Positions 15,878-24,096 are shown, counted from the stretch's first letter. The stretch is 27,497 bases of DNA from Clostridiales bacterium (GCA_003343885.1 QAKH01000070.1:1-27497), one strand, 5' to 3'. Translations and numbers: made by a program. Notes: generated by a model not told the origin, from the sequence alone.

Positions 15878-17047
15878 TTATTTTATTTCATGTATAAATT
15901 TATCTATTCGCTCAAGCGCCTTGCATATATGGTCCACCGAATAAGCGTACGAAATTCGGGCAAATCCCTCTCCGCTGTCGCCAAAGGCTGTGCCTGGCAC
16001 TATCGCACATTTTTCGGAATACAACAACTTCTCGCAGAACTGCTCAGAAGTCATGCCGAAGCCTCCGATATTCGGGAAAACGTAAAACGCTCCCTCAGGC
16101 TCAAAGCAGTCAAGGCCTATATCCTTAAGTCCTTTAAGTATCAGCCTGCGGCGCTGGTCATAGCAGTCTCTCATATACTCGATATCGGCGTCCCCGTCGG
16201 TAACCGCCTTTATACCGGCATACTGGCTCATTGTAGGCGCGCACATAATTGCGTACTGGTGAATTTTTAACATCTGGCGAAGCATTTCTTTCGGGGCGCA
16301 CACATATCCGAGCCTCCAGCCGGTCATGGCGTAGGTTTTTGAAAATCCGCCGACATATATCGTGCGTTCCCACATTGACGGTATCGCCGCAAAGGAGCTG
16401 TGCTTTCTTCCGTAGGTGAGCTCGCCGTATATCTCGTCGGTGAGCACAACTATATTCGTATCTCTAAGCACATCTGCTATACGCCGGAGATCCTCATGCG
16501 TCATTATGGCGCCGGTAGGATTATTCGGGTACGGAAGGATGAGCATCTTTGTTTTCGGCGTTATATATTTTCTTAGCAACTCCGGCGTCAGCTTGAAATT
16601 GTCCTCGGCTCTTGTCGGAACGCTCACGGCAACGCCTCCGGTAAGCTGAGTTATCGGAGTGTAGCACACGTACGACGGCTCAACCACCAAAACCTCGTCG
16701 CCCGGCTCGACAACCGCTCGTATGGCAAGATCTATCGCCTCGCTGCCGCCGACTGTTACAAGAATCTCATCTTTCGGATTGTATTTTACGTCAAACCGGC
16801 GCTCAAGATACTCGGCTATTCTTTCACGAAACAGCAAAAGTCCCGAGTTTGAAGTATAGTACGTTTTTCCCTGTTCAAGCGACGTGATAGCCGCGTCACG
16901 TATGTGCCATGGGGTAAGAAAGTCAGGCTGTCCCACGGTTAGGGAAACGACGCCCTGCATTTCGTCGAGTATATCAAAAAATTTACGTATCCCCGACGGC
17001 TTGAGCTCTGTCGCCTTTTTGGACAGAACCTTTGAATAATCGAACAT
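15878..17047 (-). CDS. Class I/II PLP-dependent aminotransferase
   Basis: A 389-residue cytosolic fold-type I aminotransferase. PLP contacts are visible: PNNPTG near 174-179, D204 and Y207 (TDEIYGEL), Schiff-base K237 (GGFSKTYAMTGWRLGY) and a late Arg (FARISYAYS) for the substrate carboxylate. The amino-acid specificity cannot be fixed; alanine- or aromatic-type transaminases share this look. The ATG overlaps the stop of the Lrp-type gene by one base (TAATG), with AAAGGGAAGG as SD, so the two are translated in a coupled way. Confidence 0.92.
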   Translation of the reverse strand: MFDYSKVLSKKATELKPSGIRKFFDILDEMQGVVSLTVGQPDFLTPWHIRDAAITSLEQGKTYYTSNSGLLLFRERIAEYLERRFDVKYNPKDEILVTVGGSEAIDLAIRAVVEPGDEVLVVEPSYVCYTPITQLTGGVAVSVPTRAEDNFKLTPELLRKYITPKTKMLILPYPNNPTGAIMTHEDLRRIADVLRDTNIVVLTDEIYGELTYGRKHSSFAAIPSMWERTIYVGGFSKTYAMTGWRLGYVCAPKEMLRQMLKIHQYAIMCAPTMSQYAGIKAVTDGDADIEYMRDCYDQRRRLILKGLKDIGLDCFEPEGAFYVFPNIGGFGMTSEQFCEKLLYSEKCAIVPGTAFGDSGEGFARISYAYSVDHICKALERIDKFIHEIK

Positions 17048-17544
17048 TACAGTATGCCTTCCCTTTCGTCCTTGGTATCCTGGTGACCGAACACAACGCC
17101 CTTATCCTTATAAGTACGCAGTACAAAGTGCGTCGCGGTCGAGAGCACGCCTTCTATCGGCGCCAACTTTTCCGCAACGAAAAGAGCTACCTCCTTAAGC
17201 GTTTTTCCCTCTATAAGCAACAGAAAATCAAAAGCGCCTGACATAAGGTGCATATCCCTTACTTCCGGGAAATTATAAATTCTCTCGGCAATCTGCTCAA
17301 AGCCTCTGTCCGCCTGCGGAGTAACTTTAAGTTCGATAAACGCCGTCACACGCTCTCTTTCGGTCTTGTCCCAGTCGATAAGGGCGGTATATCCCTTAAT
17401 CGTACCGTCAATTTCCATTTCCTCGATAAGCGCCTTAATGCTTGCCGTATCCTTGTCGAGCATTACCGCGATTTTTTCCGGCGTAAGCCGTGCGTCATTT
17501 TCTATAAGCTCAAGAACTTTTCTCTTTAAAGTATTCATACTCAA
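17047..17544 (-). CDS. Lrp/AsnC family transcriptional regulator
   Basis: A 165-residue regulator. The N-terminal winged HTH (about 1-60: LELIENDARLTPEKIAVMLDKDTASIKALIEEME) is followed by an RAM/AsnC ligand-binding domain (about 70-150: VTAFIELKVTP, DMHLMSGAFDFLLLIEG). Such proteins sense amino acids, and this one probably controls its coupled aminotransferase. Start choice: TTG at 17542-17544 is spaced 5 nt from a GGAAG SD; the in-frame ATG at 17536-17538 is 11 nt away. Either is possible, changing only two residues. Confidence 0.92.
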   Translation of the reverse strand: MSMNTLKRKVLELIENDARLTPEKIAVMLDKDTASIKALIEEMEIDGTIKGYTALIDWDKTERERVTAFIELKVTPQADRGFEQIAERIYNFPEVRDMHLMSGAFDFLLLIEGKTLKEVALFVAEKLAPIEGVLSTATHFVLRTYKDKGVVFGHQDTKDEREGIL

Positions 17545-17566
17545 AACATCTTCCTTTCCGCTTCAG

Positions 17567-17588
17567 CGATACAATAACGATACAATAA
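17567..17588. repeat. Tandem 11-bp repeat upstream of the Lrp-type gene
   Basis: CGATACAATAA occurs twice head-to-tail at 17567-17577 and 17578-17588. On the minus strand it reads TTATTGTATCG twice, 23-44 bp upstream of the predicted TTG start, next to a TATAAA. Two identical sites one helical turn apart suit cooperative Lrp-like binding, which is inference. Confidence 0.55.
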
Positions 17589-17674
17589 TTTTTATACCGG
17601 CACTTCCCTGTTTTTTAACATTCAGCCGCCGGCTTATTGAGCCGTCAGATGATTACCCTGAAATTGCTCAGAGA

Positions 17675-18232
17675 TTACTCGGCTACCTCATCAGAGCTAA
17701 GCTTCGCCTCTATTTCGGTGTTTTCAGTGTTGTCGTCAGACCCGGTATCCGAACCTTCTGCCGACGGCTTCTCGTACACCATATTGACAGCAAGCTGAGT
17801 GCCGAGTTTTCCGGAAACAACAATCTTTTTACCGTTGCAAACCACCTTTTCGCCCGACGCGGCTATTGAAAACGCGCTTCCGTCGTCAGAAAGCAGAGTA
17901 ACTATTCCATCCTGAGTAACGCTGTATGTTCCCGTAAAAGATGAAACCTGTTCGTCGTCCTCAAGCGCAAATTCAAAGGTGAATTTTCCGTCCTCTGTAA
18001 GCTCAAGGTGATTTTCCGTATAGCTGTCTTTGGTGATTTTTTCGTTTGTACCTATTTCCGTCATATCGGTTAAGAAATATGTTCCTGCCGCCGCCGAGAC
18101 GCTCATGTTTTCAATTTTTTCACCAAGTGAAGTGTCCACTGCGTCCTTAACTACCGTAGAATTGCCGCATGCGCAAAGTGTTGCCGCCGCAATAACGGCA
18201 ATTGCTGCAAGAATAATCTTTTTCATTTTCAA
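17675..18232 (-). CDS. Predicted lipoprotein of unknown function
   Basis: A 185-residue exported protein. The type II signal peptide KKIILAAIAVIAAATLCAC has a lipobox L19-C-A-C22. The mature part is predicted beta-rich (GTYFLTDMTEI, LELTEDGKFTFEF, TGTYSVTQDGIVTLL, GKKIVVSG), resembling small lipocalin-like domains of Clostridia. The last 30 residues are acidic and rich in Ser, Asp, Glu and Thr. No enzymatic motif is seen. SD GAGGAAG is 7 nt before the first ATG. Confidence 0.8.
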   Translation of the reverse strand: MKMKKIILAAIAVIAAATLCACGNSTVVKDAVDTSLGEKIENMSVSAAAGTYFLTDMTEIGTNEKITKDSYTENHLELTEDGKFTFEFALEDDEQVSSFTGTYSVTQDGIVTLLSDDGSAFSIAASGEKVVCNGKKIVVSGKLGTQLAVNMVYEKPSAEGSDTGSDDNTENTEIEAKLSSDEVAE

Positions 18233-18359
18233 TCTTCCTCTTCAAAGTATTTATTTCAAAGTGTTTAGTACATACAGTACTTACCTAAAACTCGATAAGT
18301 ATGTTATATCCGGTAAAATCCCGAAAAAACGCGCTGTTCACCACAGAACATTGAATGTT

Positions 18360-18388
18360 ATGATAACACAGCGCCGTTAAAAAATCAA
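18360..18388 (-). promoter_or_regulatory. Promoter for the lipoprotein gene
   Basis: On the minus strand -35 TTGATT (18388-18383), 17-bp spacer and -10 TATCAT (18365-18360). It would give a leader of about 120 nt. Confidence 0.5.
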
Positions 18389-18482
18389 GACTGCTCAAAT
18401 ACGGACATTAACGCACACTATAATCATGCGCAGGTCGGAGATATATAAAAAAGCATAACAGAAAAAGCACGCCCGATAATAC

Positions 18483-18517
18483 AAAAGCGGAATCAGGGCG
18501 AAATGCCGTGACTCCGC
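18483..18517 (-). terminator. Rho-independent terminator of the ireB unit
   Basis: On the minus strand GCGGAGTCA (18517-18509) pairs with TGATTCCGC (18495-18487), nine pairs including one G-U, with a 13-nt loop, followed by TTTTGT. It lies about 87 bp after the 92-aa gene. Confidence 0.6.
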
Positions 18518-18603
18518 ATACCGTCTTACGTCTTGTGCAGCTATCAAAACCGAATGCCGCTCCGAAAAATCAAGTCCGCCGCCTATTTACCGTCGCCTTC
18601 GCT

Positions 18604-18882
18604 TTACTGTGCGGAAAGCTGTTTCTCCAGCCACACAGAACCGATATTCAGCGCATCTGAGAGAGTTTTACGCTCTACCTCGTTGAGTATCTTTTCTTTT
18701 TTCATAGCCAAAGCCGGGTCAGTGCTCTGAAGCTGAACAATTATGCGGGACGGTATCTCGTTTTCTCCGGCTCCCTCCAAAATAGTCAGCACAACCATGC
18801 ATTTGTTATACGGTTCGCCGTAATATACCTTATTAGAAGAGCGCACAAGCGGACGCCCTTTATATGTCATTACCTCTGACAT
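18604..18882 (-). CDS. Small conserved-looking protein of unknown function, linked to ireB (92 aa)
   Basis: A 92-residue soluble protein without signal or membrane segments. The N-terminal half (TYKGRPLVRSSNKVYYG, then KCMVVLTILE) looks like a compact beta sheet; the C-terminal third (MKKEKILNEVERKTLSDALN) is helical. I recall similar 'YKGKPLVR...YYG' proteins in other Clostridia, but no function. AAAGGATG SD. It starts 18 bp after ireB and ends before a terminator, so the two form an operon. ireB is usually followed by ruvX and a DUF1292 gene, not by this one. Confidence 0.75.
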   Translation of the reverse strand: MSEVMTYKGRPLVRSSNKVYYGEPYNKCMVVLTILEGAGENEIPSRIIVQLQSTDPALAMKKEKILNEVERKTLSDALNIGSVWLEKQLSAQ

Positions 18883-18900
18883 TGAAATTCATCCTTTCGG

Positions 18901-19167
18901 TCACTGTGCAAGGTAACTCGCCACAAGAATCCTTAACAGCTCATCACGGTCGAGCTTGGCGATAATCGCCCTTGCGTTGTTGTAATTGGTAATATACGTC
19001 GGATCTTCGGAAAGAATATATCCAACAATTTGGTTTATCGGGTTATATCCTTTTTCCTTAAGAGCGTTATACACCTGTGTCAGCGCCTGCTTGGTTTCCA
19101 GTTCCTTTAACTGGGATATGGAATAAGTCATCGTTTTATCTGTCGGCCTTTCTGACATGTCAACCAC
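18901..19167 (-). CDS. ireB: IreB family regulatory phosphoprotein (UPF0297)
   Basis: An 88-residue cytosolic protein. The family core EKGYNPINQIVGYILSEDPTYIT is exact in pattern, as are the early DKTM and the late KLDRDELLRILVASYL. In Enterococcus faecalis IreB is phosphorylated on N-terminal threonines by the Ser/Thr kinase IreK and lowers cephalosporin resistance. Threonines near DKTM are present here (T9, T12). The start is GTG, 6 nt after a GGA-type SD; an ATG three codons later is less well spaced. A strong promoter lies at 19199-19227. ruvX is not adjacent. Confidence 0.9.
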   Translation of the reverse strand: MVDMSERPTDKTMTYSISQLKELETKQALTQVYNALKEKGYNPINQIVGYILSEDPTYITNYNNARAIIAKLDRDELLRILVASYLAQ

Positions 19168-19198
19168 TCGCTTTCCGATTTATCTATATTCATTAGTA

Positions 19199-19227
19199 AT
19201 TATATAACAATGCCGTTCAAATATCAA
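19199..19227 (-). promoter_or_regulatory. Sigma-A-type promoter for ireB
   Basis: On the minus strand -35 TTGATA (19227-19222), 17-bp spacer and a perfect -10 TATAAT (19204-19199), 32 bp from the start codon. Confidence 0.75.
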
Positions 19228-19449
19228 TACCGAACCGGGCAATTTAACATTTATGTAACAGTTATCGCAATTTTGCGGTAATTATTTCACCTTTCAACTT
19301 TTTTCGAGCTCAAATATTTCGCATTTATATATATTTCTTTACTTTTCTTTCAATATCTTTTTGGTAATCTTAGTGTATTTTAGTTTAATTATGTATATTT
19401 TGCATAATTTTTGTTATGATAAGTTGTTTTAAATAGCAAAAATTGTAAG

Positions 19450-19471
19450 ATTTTACTTTACAAAGTAAAAT
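19450..19471. promoter_or_regulatory. 22-bp palindrome over the livK -35 box, candidate operator
   Basis: ATTTTACTTT (19450-19459) and AAAGTAAAAT (19462-19471) are perfect 10-bp arms around a 2-bp centre. It covers the -35 hexamer TTTACA. Occupation by a dimeric regulator would block RNA polymerase; the regulator is unknown. Confidence 0.65.
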
Positions 19472-19485
19472 GTATGTGATATAAT
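19457..19485 (+). promoter_or_regulatory. Strong promoter for livK
   Basis: -35 TTTACA (19457-19462), 17-bp spacer, and extended -10 TGATATAAT with perfect TATAAT at 19480-19485. An inverted TCATGA pair (19485-19490, 19499-19504) sits at the expected start point. Confidence 0.8.
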
Positions 19486-19554
19486 CATGAAAGATTATTC
19501 ATGATGAGTTCTAACATGAATAATACTAACATCTTAGTTTTGGAGGAAAACAAA

Positions 19555-20772
19555 ATGAAGAAGCTTTTAGCACTGGTTCTTGCAGCTCTCATGATTTTCG
19601 CAATGGCAGCCTGCACACCTGCAGAGCCCAACGGCGGAGACAATGAATCCGGAGACAATCAACAGGTTGACTCAGACGCAAAGGTTGTAAAAATCGGCAT
19701 CTTTGAACCGGCATCCGGCGATAACGGAGCCGGTGGAAAACAGGAAACACTCGGTATCCAATACGCAAACAGCATTCAGAACACAGTTGAAATCGGCGGA
19801 GAAACATACGAGGTTCAGCTTGTAAGCGTTGACAATGAGTCTTCCAACGACAAGGCTCCCACCGCCGCTTCCACTCTTATCAGCCAGGGCTGCTCAATCG
19901 TTCTCGGCTCATACGGTTCAGGCGTTTCTATCGCCGCAAGCGACGTTTTCAAGAACGGCGGAATTCCCGTAATCGGCGTTACCTGCACAAATCCTCAGGT
20001 AACCGAAGGAAATACACATTATTTCCGTATTTGCTTCCTCGATCCTTTCCAGGGTACTGTTCTTGCTAACTATGCAAAGGAAAACTTTGAAGCCTCCAAG
20101 GCATACTGCCTTGCAAAGCTCGGCGACGACTATTCCGGCGGACTTGTTCACTACTTTACACAGGCATTTGAAGCACTCGGCGGAACGGTTGTTTCCGAAG
20201 AATTCCAGGAAGGAAACAGTGATTTCACTTCTTACATTACAAAGGCTAAAAACGAAGGCTGCGATGTATTCTTCGCACCTGTTTCAACAGAAGCAGCCGC
20301 TCTTATTATCGAGCAGGCTTCATCACAAGGTCTTGACATGCCTATAATGGCAGGCGACACCTGGGACTCCAACGTTATTCTTAACGCCGCTAAGGGCAAG
20401 GATGTTTCCGTATACGTTACAACCTTCTACCAGGAAGGCGGAGACCCTGAGTTTGACGCAGGCGTAAAGGCATGGATCAATTCTGATTCCACAAATCTCG
20501 CTAACAACGGCGGAGACGACACGGTTGCCGCTGTAACCGCAATGGGTTATGACGCATACTTTACAGCTCTCGAGGCTATAAAGGCTGCTGATTCCACAGA
20601 TCCCAAGGCTATAAACGAGGCTCTCTGGGACGTTAAGTACGACGGCGTTACCGGACACATTGAATTTGACGATGTAAACGGTGATGCTCTTCGTGACGTC
20701 GCTTATGTAAAAACCGCCAACACCGAAACAGGCGCTTGGGACTTCGTAACTGTTCAGAGCGTAAGCGAATAA
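19555..20772 (+). CDS. livK: Branched-chain amino acid-type ABC transporter substrate-binding lipoprotein
   Basis: A 405-residue lipoprotein. The start is the ATG at 19555, with GGAGGA 8 nt before; it gives a type II signal peptide MKKLLALVLAALMIFAMAAC with lipobox Cys20. A short Gly/Asn/Asp linker precedes a type I periplasmic-binding fold (KIGIFEPASGDNG; GSYGSGVSIAASDVF; GDTWDSN). It is the solute receptor of the importer encoded downstream. The family binds Leu/Ile/Val but also other amino acids, amides or urea, so the ligand is not certain. Codon use looks biased to frequent codons, fitting high expression. A terminator-like hairpin separates it from livH. Confidence 0.9.
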   Translation: MKKLLALVLAALMIFAMAACTPAEPNGGDNESGDNQQVDSDAKVVKIGIFEPASGDNGAGGKQETLGIQYANSIQNTVEIGGETYEVQLVSVDNESSNDKAPTAASTLISQGCSIVLGSYGSGVSIAASDVFKNGGIPVIGVTCTNPQVTEGNTHYFRICFLDPFQGTVLANYAKENFEASKAYCLAKLGDDYSGGLVHYFTQAFEALGGTVVSEEFQEGNSDFTSYITKAKNEGCDVFFAPVSTEAAALIIEQASSQGLDMPIMAGDTWDSNVILNAAKGKDVSVYVTTFYQEGGDPEFDAGVKAWINSDSTNLANNGGDDTVAAVTAMGYDAYFTALEAIKAADSTDPKAINEALWDVKYDGVTGHIEFDDVNGDALRDVAYVKTANTETGAWDFVTVQSVSE

Positions 20773-20791
20773 AAAACTTTGTTTCCGACAA

Positions 20792-20822
20792 TTATAGCGG
20801 AGGCGAAATGCCTCCGCTATAA
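20792..20822 (+). other. 13-bp perfect hairpin after livK
   Basis: TTATAGCGGAGGC (20792-20804) pairs perfectly with GCCTCCGCTATAA (20810-20822), with a 5-nt loop. No U-tract follows. A 3' stabiliser or processing hairpin for the livK message is more likely than a terminator. Confidence 0.65.
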
Positions 20823-20902
20823 CGGTATAAACGGTATATAGCAATTCTGCGCTTTAAGCGTATGTTTTGCGAATAAAAGACTCGTACATTCGGGTTTTTC
20901 CA

Positions 20903-20944
20903 AAAAAGCACACAGGAAACCTTCTCATTTCCGGTGTTCTTTTT
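20903..20944 (+). terminator. Intrinsic terminator-like hairpin between livK and livH
   Basis: AAAAAGCACACAGGAAA (20903-20919) pairs with TTTCCGGTGTTCTTTTT (20928-20944), with 15 of 17 pairs and the A- and U-tracts as outer arms. It would end most livK transcripts, with some read-through into livHMGF. Confidence 0.65.
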
Positions 20945-21027
20945 CGGGAAAATCGGATACCTGATACTTGCTTATAAATCTGAGATTTTCCGGTTTACTC
21001 TGAACGCAAATACTTCAGCACACAAAT

Positions 21028-22029
21028 ATGAAAGGTATGGTCAGACAAATGCTTGAATGGATACACCAGAATCTGCCGTATATTCTGGCGGGTATATCGG
21101 TCGGCGGTCAATATGCGCTCATCGCCATAGGATATACGATGGTATACGGAATTCTAAGACTTATCAACTTCGCTCACGGCGACATCTTCATGGTTGCGGG
21201 AATCATTATGGTTTATGCAAACACCATGCTTGCCGGATATTTTCCGGGCAGTCCGCACATAGTTCTTTTTATTTCGATTTTACTTGTTATAGTTTTAACG
21301 GTTTTACTCGGATTTTTAACCGAAAAAGCCGCATACAAGCCGCTGCGCAGCGCTCCGAGAATGTCGGTAATGATTTCGGCTATCGGTGTGAGCTACCTGC
21401 TTCAGAATCTGGTGTACTACATCACCGGCGGTCTTAACCAAAACTACCCCACTATCCCTTGGATAAGCGACACGGTAAAGATACTCGACAAAAAAGTTAT
21501 CACCGTGACGGATCCCCAAACAGGTGAGCTTGTTGAAAAAGTCCTCAACGAATGCGTTACAAAACGTGTAACTCTTATAACGCCAATTCTCACAATTATA
21601 CTTGTAATCGCACTTGTGTGCCTGATAAGATACACCAAAATCGGTATGGCTATGCGTGCCTCCTCAAAAGATTTTGAAACAAGTCAGCTTATGGGTATAA
21701 AAATAAATTCCATTATAAGCATTACGTTTATTATCGGCTCATTCCTTGCGGCAATAGGCAGTCTGCTGTATTTCTCAAATTACACCGGCGTAACTCCCAC
21801 CTCCGGCGCCATGCCCGGACTTAAGGCGTTTGTCGCCGCAGTTTTCGGAGGAATAGGCTCGATTCCCGGCGCTGTCGTCGGAGCCTTTATAATCGGTATA
21901 TGCGAAAATATAATAAAAGGCTTAGGTTGGACGACCTTCTCAGACGCTTTCACCTTTGCACTGCTGATTATCATACTTGTTGTTAAGCCTACCGGACTTT
22001 TCGGTGAGAAAACAACGGATAAGGTCTGA
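21028..22029 (+). CDS. livH: Branched-chain amino acid-type ABC transporter permease LivH
   Basis: A 333-residue inner-membrane permease. The family block GGQYALIAIGYTMVYGILRLINFAHGD is near the N terminus, and KAFVAAVFGGIGSIPGAVVGAFIIG near the end. A hydrophilic insertion of about 30 residues (around 145-180) holds DPQTGELVEKV. It pairs with LivM. Start is uncertain: ATGs at 21028, 21037 and 21049 are in frame, and the only SD-like AAAGG (21031-21035) lies between the first and third. The third would begin MLEWIHQNL. Confidence 0.9.
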   Translation: MKGMVRQMLEWIHQNLPYILAGISVGGQYALIAIGYTMVYGILRLINFAHGDIFMVAGIIMVYANTMLAGYFPGSPHIVLFISILLVIVLTVLLGFLTEKAAYKPLRSAPRMSVMISAIGVSYLLQNLVYYITGGLNQNYPTIPWISDTVKILDKKVITVTDPQTGELVEKVLNECVTKRVTLITPILTIILVIALVCLIRYTKIGMAMRASSKDFETSQLMGIKINSIISITFIIGSFLAAIGSLLYFSNYTGVTPTSGAMPGLKAFVAAVFGGIGSIPGAVVGAFIIGICENIIKGLGWTTFSDAFTFALLIIILVVKPTGLFGEKTTDKV

Positions 22030-22089
22030 TTTTAATTTAAGACCTTCACACAAATTAAGTATAGAAAGTAGTGATTACAGGTGACAAAT

Positions 22090-23244
22090 ATGGCACAAAA
22101 GAAAAAGATAAATACCAATATGATATTTACCGTCGTTGCGCTCATTGCGATAATCGCTCTCGTTGCTATTCTCGAAAGAACGCTTCCGGCGACGCACATC
22201 ATTTTTACCGTTATCAAAAAAGGTTCAATCTACGCACTGGTTGCGGTTTCCATGAACCTGCTCAACGGTTTTACCGGGCTTTTCTCGCTCGGTCAGGCAG
22301 GCTTTATGCTGCTCGGCGCATACACATACGCCATTTTTACAATACCTAACGATCAAAGAGCAAGCGTATATCAGTATTTTGACGGCGGTATAATACAGTT
22401 TACCCTTCCCGTCATTGTTGCAATAATTCTCGGCGGAATTGTGGCTATGATATTTGCCTTTCTCATCGGTCTTCCGGTACTCCGTCTGAAGAGCGACTAC
22501 CTCGCCATAGCTACGCTTGGTTTTGCCGAGATAGTACGCGCTATTTTCCAGTGGAAGACCTTAGGTCCTATTACAAACGGTTCCAACATTCTCCGAAAGT
22601 TCAAAAACCTTGACACGCTTTATATAGACATACCCTTCACGGATATCTCATTTCACGTGTCTCCGACCATGTTCGCACTTATATTCTCCGGCATTTGCGT
22701 TGCAATCATAATGATGCTTATAAACTCGACCTACGGGCGTGCTTTTAAGGCAATACGTGATGATGAAATTGCCGCTGAGGCAATGGGTATAAACCTCGCC
22801 TCTCACAAGCGTATGTCATTTTGCATAAGCTCCTTTTTTGCCGGAATATCCGGAGCACTGCTTGCAATGTTCCAGACTTCAATTCAGGCAAGTCAGTTTA
22901 AATCAGCCATGACGTATGAAATACTGCTCATTGTGGTTATAGGAGGTATAGGTTCCGTTTCCGGAAGCTGTATCGGAGCTTTCCTGTTTATCGCCTGCAA
23001 TGAATGGTGGCTGCGCTTTTTGGACAATACTACAGTACTTGACATGCCCTGGGGCGAATGGCAGGTGCCGTTTCTCAGAGTCGGTTTCCGAAAAGTTGTA
23101 TTCTCGGTCATCATCATGATTATGGTGCTGTTCTGCCGCCGGGGAATTATGGGAACAAAAGAAATTTCCCTTTCGGGTATTGCCGGATTTTTCAAGAAAA
23201 TCGCCGCTTCCCGAAAAAATAAATCTAAAGGCAAGGAGGCGTGA
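22090..23244 (+). CDS. livM: Branched-chain amino acid-type ABC transporter permease LivM
   Basis: A 384-residue polytopic permease. Typical segments are YALVAVSMNLLNGFTGLFSLGQAGFM, RLKSDYLAIATLGFAEIVR and GRAFKAIRDDEIAAEAMGIN, the cytoplasmic loop that contacts the ATPases. A GTG at 22081 is in frame, but it lies within the AGGTGA SD of the ATG at 22090, so the ATG is chosen. It ends in a Lys-rich tail. livG starts 6 bp after its stop. Confidence 0.93.
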   Translation: MAQKKKINTNMIFTVVALIAIIALVAILERTLPATHIIFTVIKKGSIYALVAVSMNLLNGFTGLFSLGQAGFMLLGAYTYAIFTIPNDQRASVYQYFDGGIIQFTLPVIVAIILGGIVAMIFAFLIGLPVLRLKSDYLAIATLGFAEIVRAIFQWKTLGPITNGSNILRKFKNLDTLYIDIPFTDISFHVSPTMFALIFSGICVAIIMMLINSTYGRAFKAIRDDEIAAEAMGINLASHKRMSFCISSFFAGISGALLAMFQTSIQASQFKSAMTYEILLIVVIGGIGSVSGSCIGAFLFIACNEWWLRFLDNTTVLDMPWGEWQVPFLRVGFRKVVFSVIIMIMVLFCRRGIMGTKEISLSGIAGFFKKIAASRKNKSKGKEA

Positions 23245-23250
23245 CGGACG

Positions 23251-24096
23251 ATGAGTGAAAATGTACTGAGACTTGAAAATGTTACTATGCAGTTTGGCGG
23301 AGTTGTTGCCGTAAACGATTTATCGCTTGAAGTAAACCGTGGAGAGATTGTATCCTTAATAGGTCCCAACGGAGCCGGAAAAACTACGGTATTTAATGTA
23401 ATTACAGGCGTTTACGAGCCGACCAACGGCGCCGTATATTACGACGGCAAGCTTATAATCTCCAACCATCCGCACGGTAAAATGAAAAAACTATATGCCG
23501 GAAACGATCCTCACAAATTCCACACGGTGATGTCAAAGACGCCCGACAAAATCACACGTCTCGGCGTTGCGAGAACCTTTCAGAATATAAGGTTATTCAA
23601 ATCAATGACGGTTTTTGAAAACGTGCTCATTGCAAAGCACATGTTAAGAACGAGCAACGTATTTTCAGCGACTTTCCACTTAAACCGAGCCGAAGAGCGC
23701 CGTATGCGTGAGGAATCCCTCGAACTGCTTGAGCTGTTAGGCCTTGCGGACGTTAAGGATGAGTTGGCTACATCATTGCCTTACGGAAAGCAGAGATATC
23801 TCGAAATAGCAAGAGCTCTTGCCACAAAACCAAGACTTCTTCTCCTCGACGAGCCTGCCGCCGGTATGAATCCGCAGGAAACGCTTGAGCTTACCCACTT
23901 CATTCACGATATAAGGAAAAAGTTTGATCTTACAATCCTTATGATCGAGCACCACATGAATCTGGTAATGGACATATCCGACCGCATATACGTCATTGAT
24001 TTCGGAAAACTTATTTCAAGCGGCGTTCCGGAGCAGGTGCAGAACGACGAAGTTGTTATACAGGCTTATCTGGGGGTATCTGAAGAAAATGAGTAA
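23251..24096 (+). CDS. livG: ABC transporter ATP-binding protein LivG
   Basis: A 281-residue ATPase. Walker A GPNGAGKTT (near 43-51), Q-loop ARTFQNIRLF, a signature in the LivG-like form LPYGKQRYLEIARAL, Walker B LLLLDEPAAGMNP and the switch-His region MIEHHMNLV are all present. An insertion of about 30 residues (DGKLIISNHPHGKMKKLYAGNDPHKFH) lies between Walker A and the Q-loop. SD AAGGAGG lies at 23233-23239, within the end of livM. Confidence 0.94.
   Translation: MSENVLRLENVTMQFGGVVAVNDLSLEVNRGEIVSLIGPNGAGKTTVFNVITGVYEPTNGAVYYDGKLIISNHPHGKMKKLYAGNDPHKFHTVMSKTPDKITRLGVARTFQNIRLFKSMTVFENVLIAKHMLRTSNVFSATFHLNRAEERRMREESLELLELLGLADVKDELATSLPYGKQRYLEIARALATKPRLLLLDEPAAGMNPQETLELTHFIHDIRKKFDLTILMIEHHMNLVMDISDRIYVIDFGKLISSGVPEQVQNDEVVIQAYLGVSEENE

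Larger units (their letters stand above)
18233..18603. other. Intergenic region with lipoprotein promoter and ireB-operon terminator
   Basis: No credible gene in 371 bp. From right to left it holds an 87-bp trailer and the terminator of the ireB unit (18483-18517), AT-rich DNA, and then the promoter (18360-18388) and leader of the lipoprotein gene. Confidence 0.65.
19168..19554. other. AT-rich divergent region between ireB and livK
   Basis: No credible gene. It contains the ireB promoter, an ATTATG (19388-19393)/CATAAT (19403-19408) inverted repeat, the livK promoter and operator-like palindrome, and an inverted repeat near the livK transcription start. The in-frame ATG at 19501 upstream of livK lacks an SD. 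Confidence 0.6.

Noticed and set aside
19501..19554. Upstream ATG for livK
   Set aside because: No SD precedes it and it would bury the signal peptide; the ATG at 19555 has GGAGGA and a proper lipobox.
20323..20844. 173-codon minus-strand frame over the livK end
   Set aside because: Shadow of livK; it begins in the hairpin region without SD and has no family features.
23996..24088. Longer N terminus for LivF
   Set aside because: The extra 31 residues lie inside livG in another frame and do not match LivF; the ATG at 24089 gives the normal coupled start.
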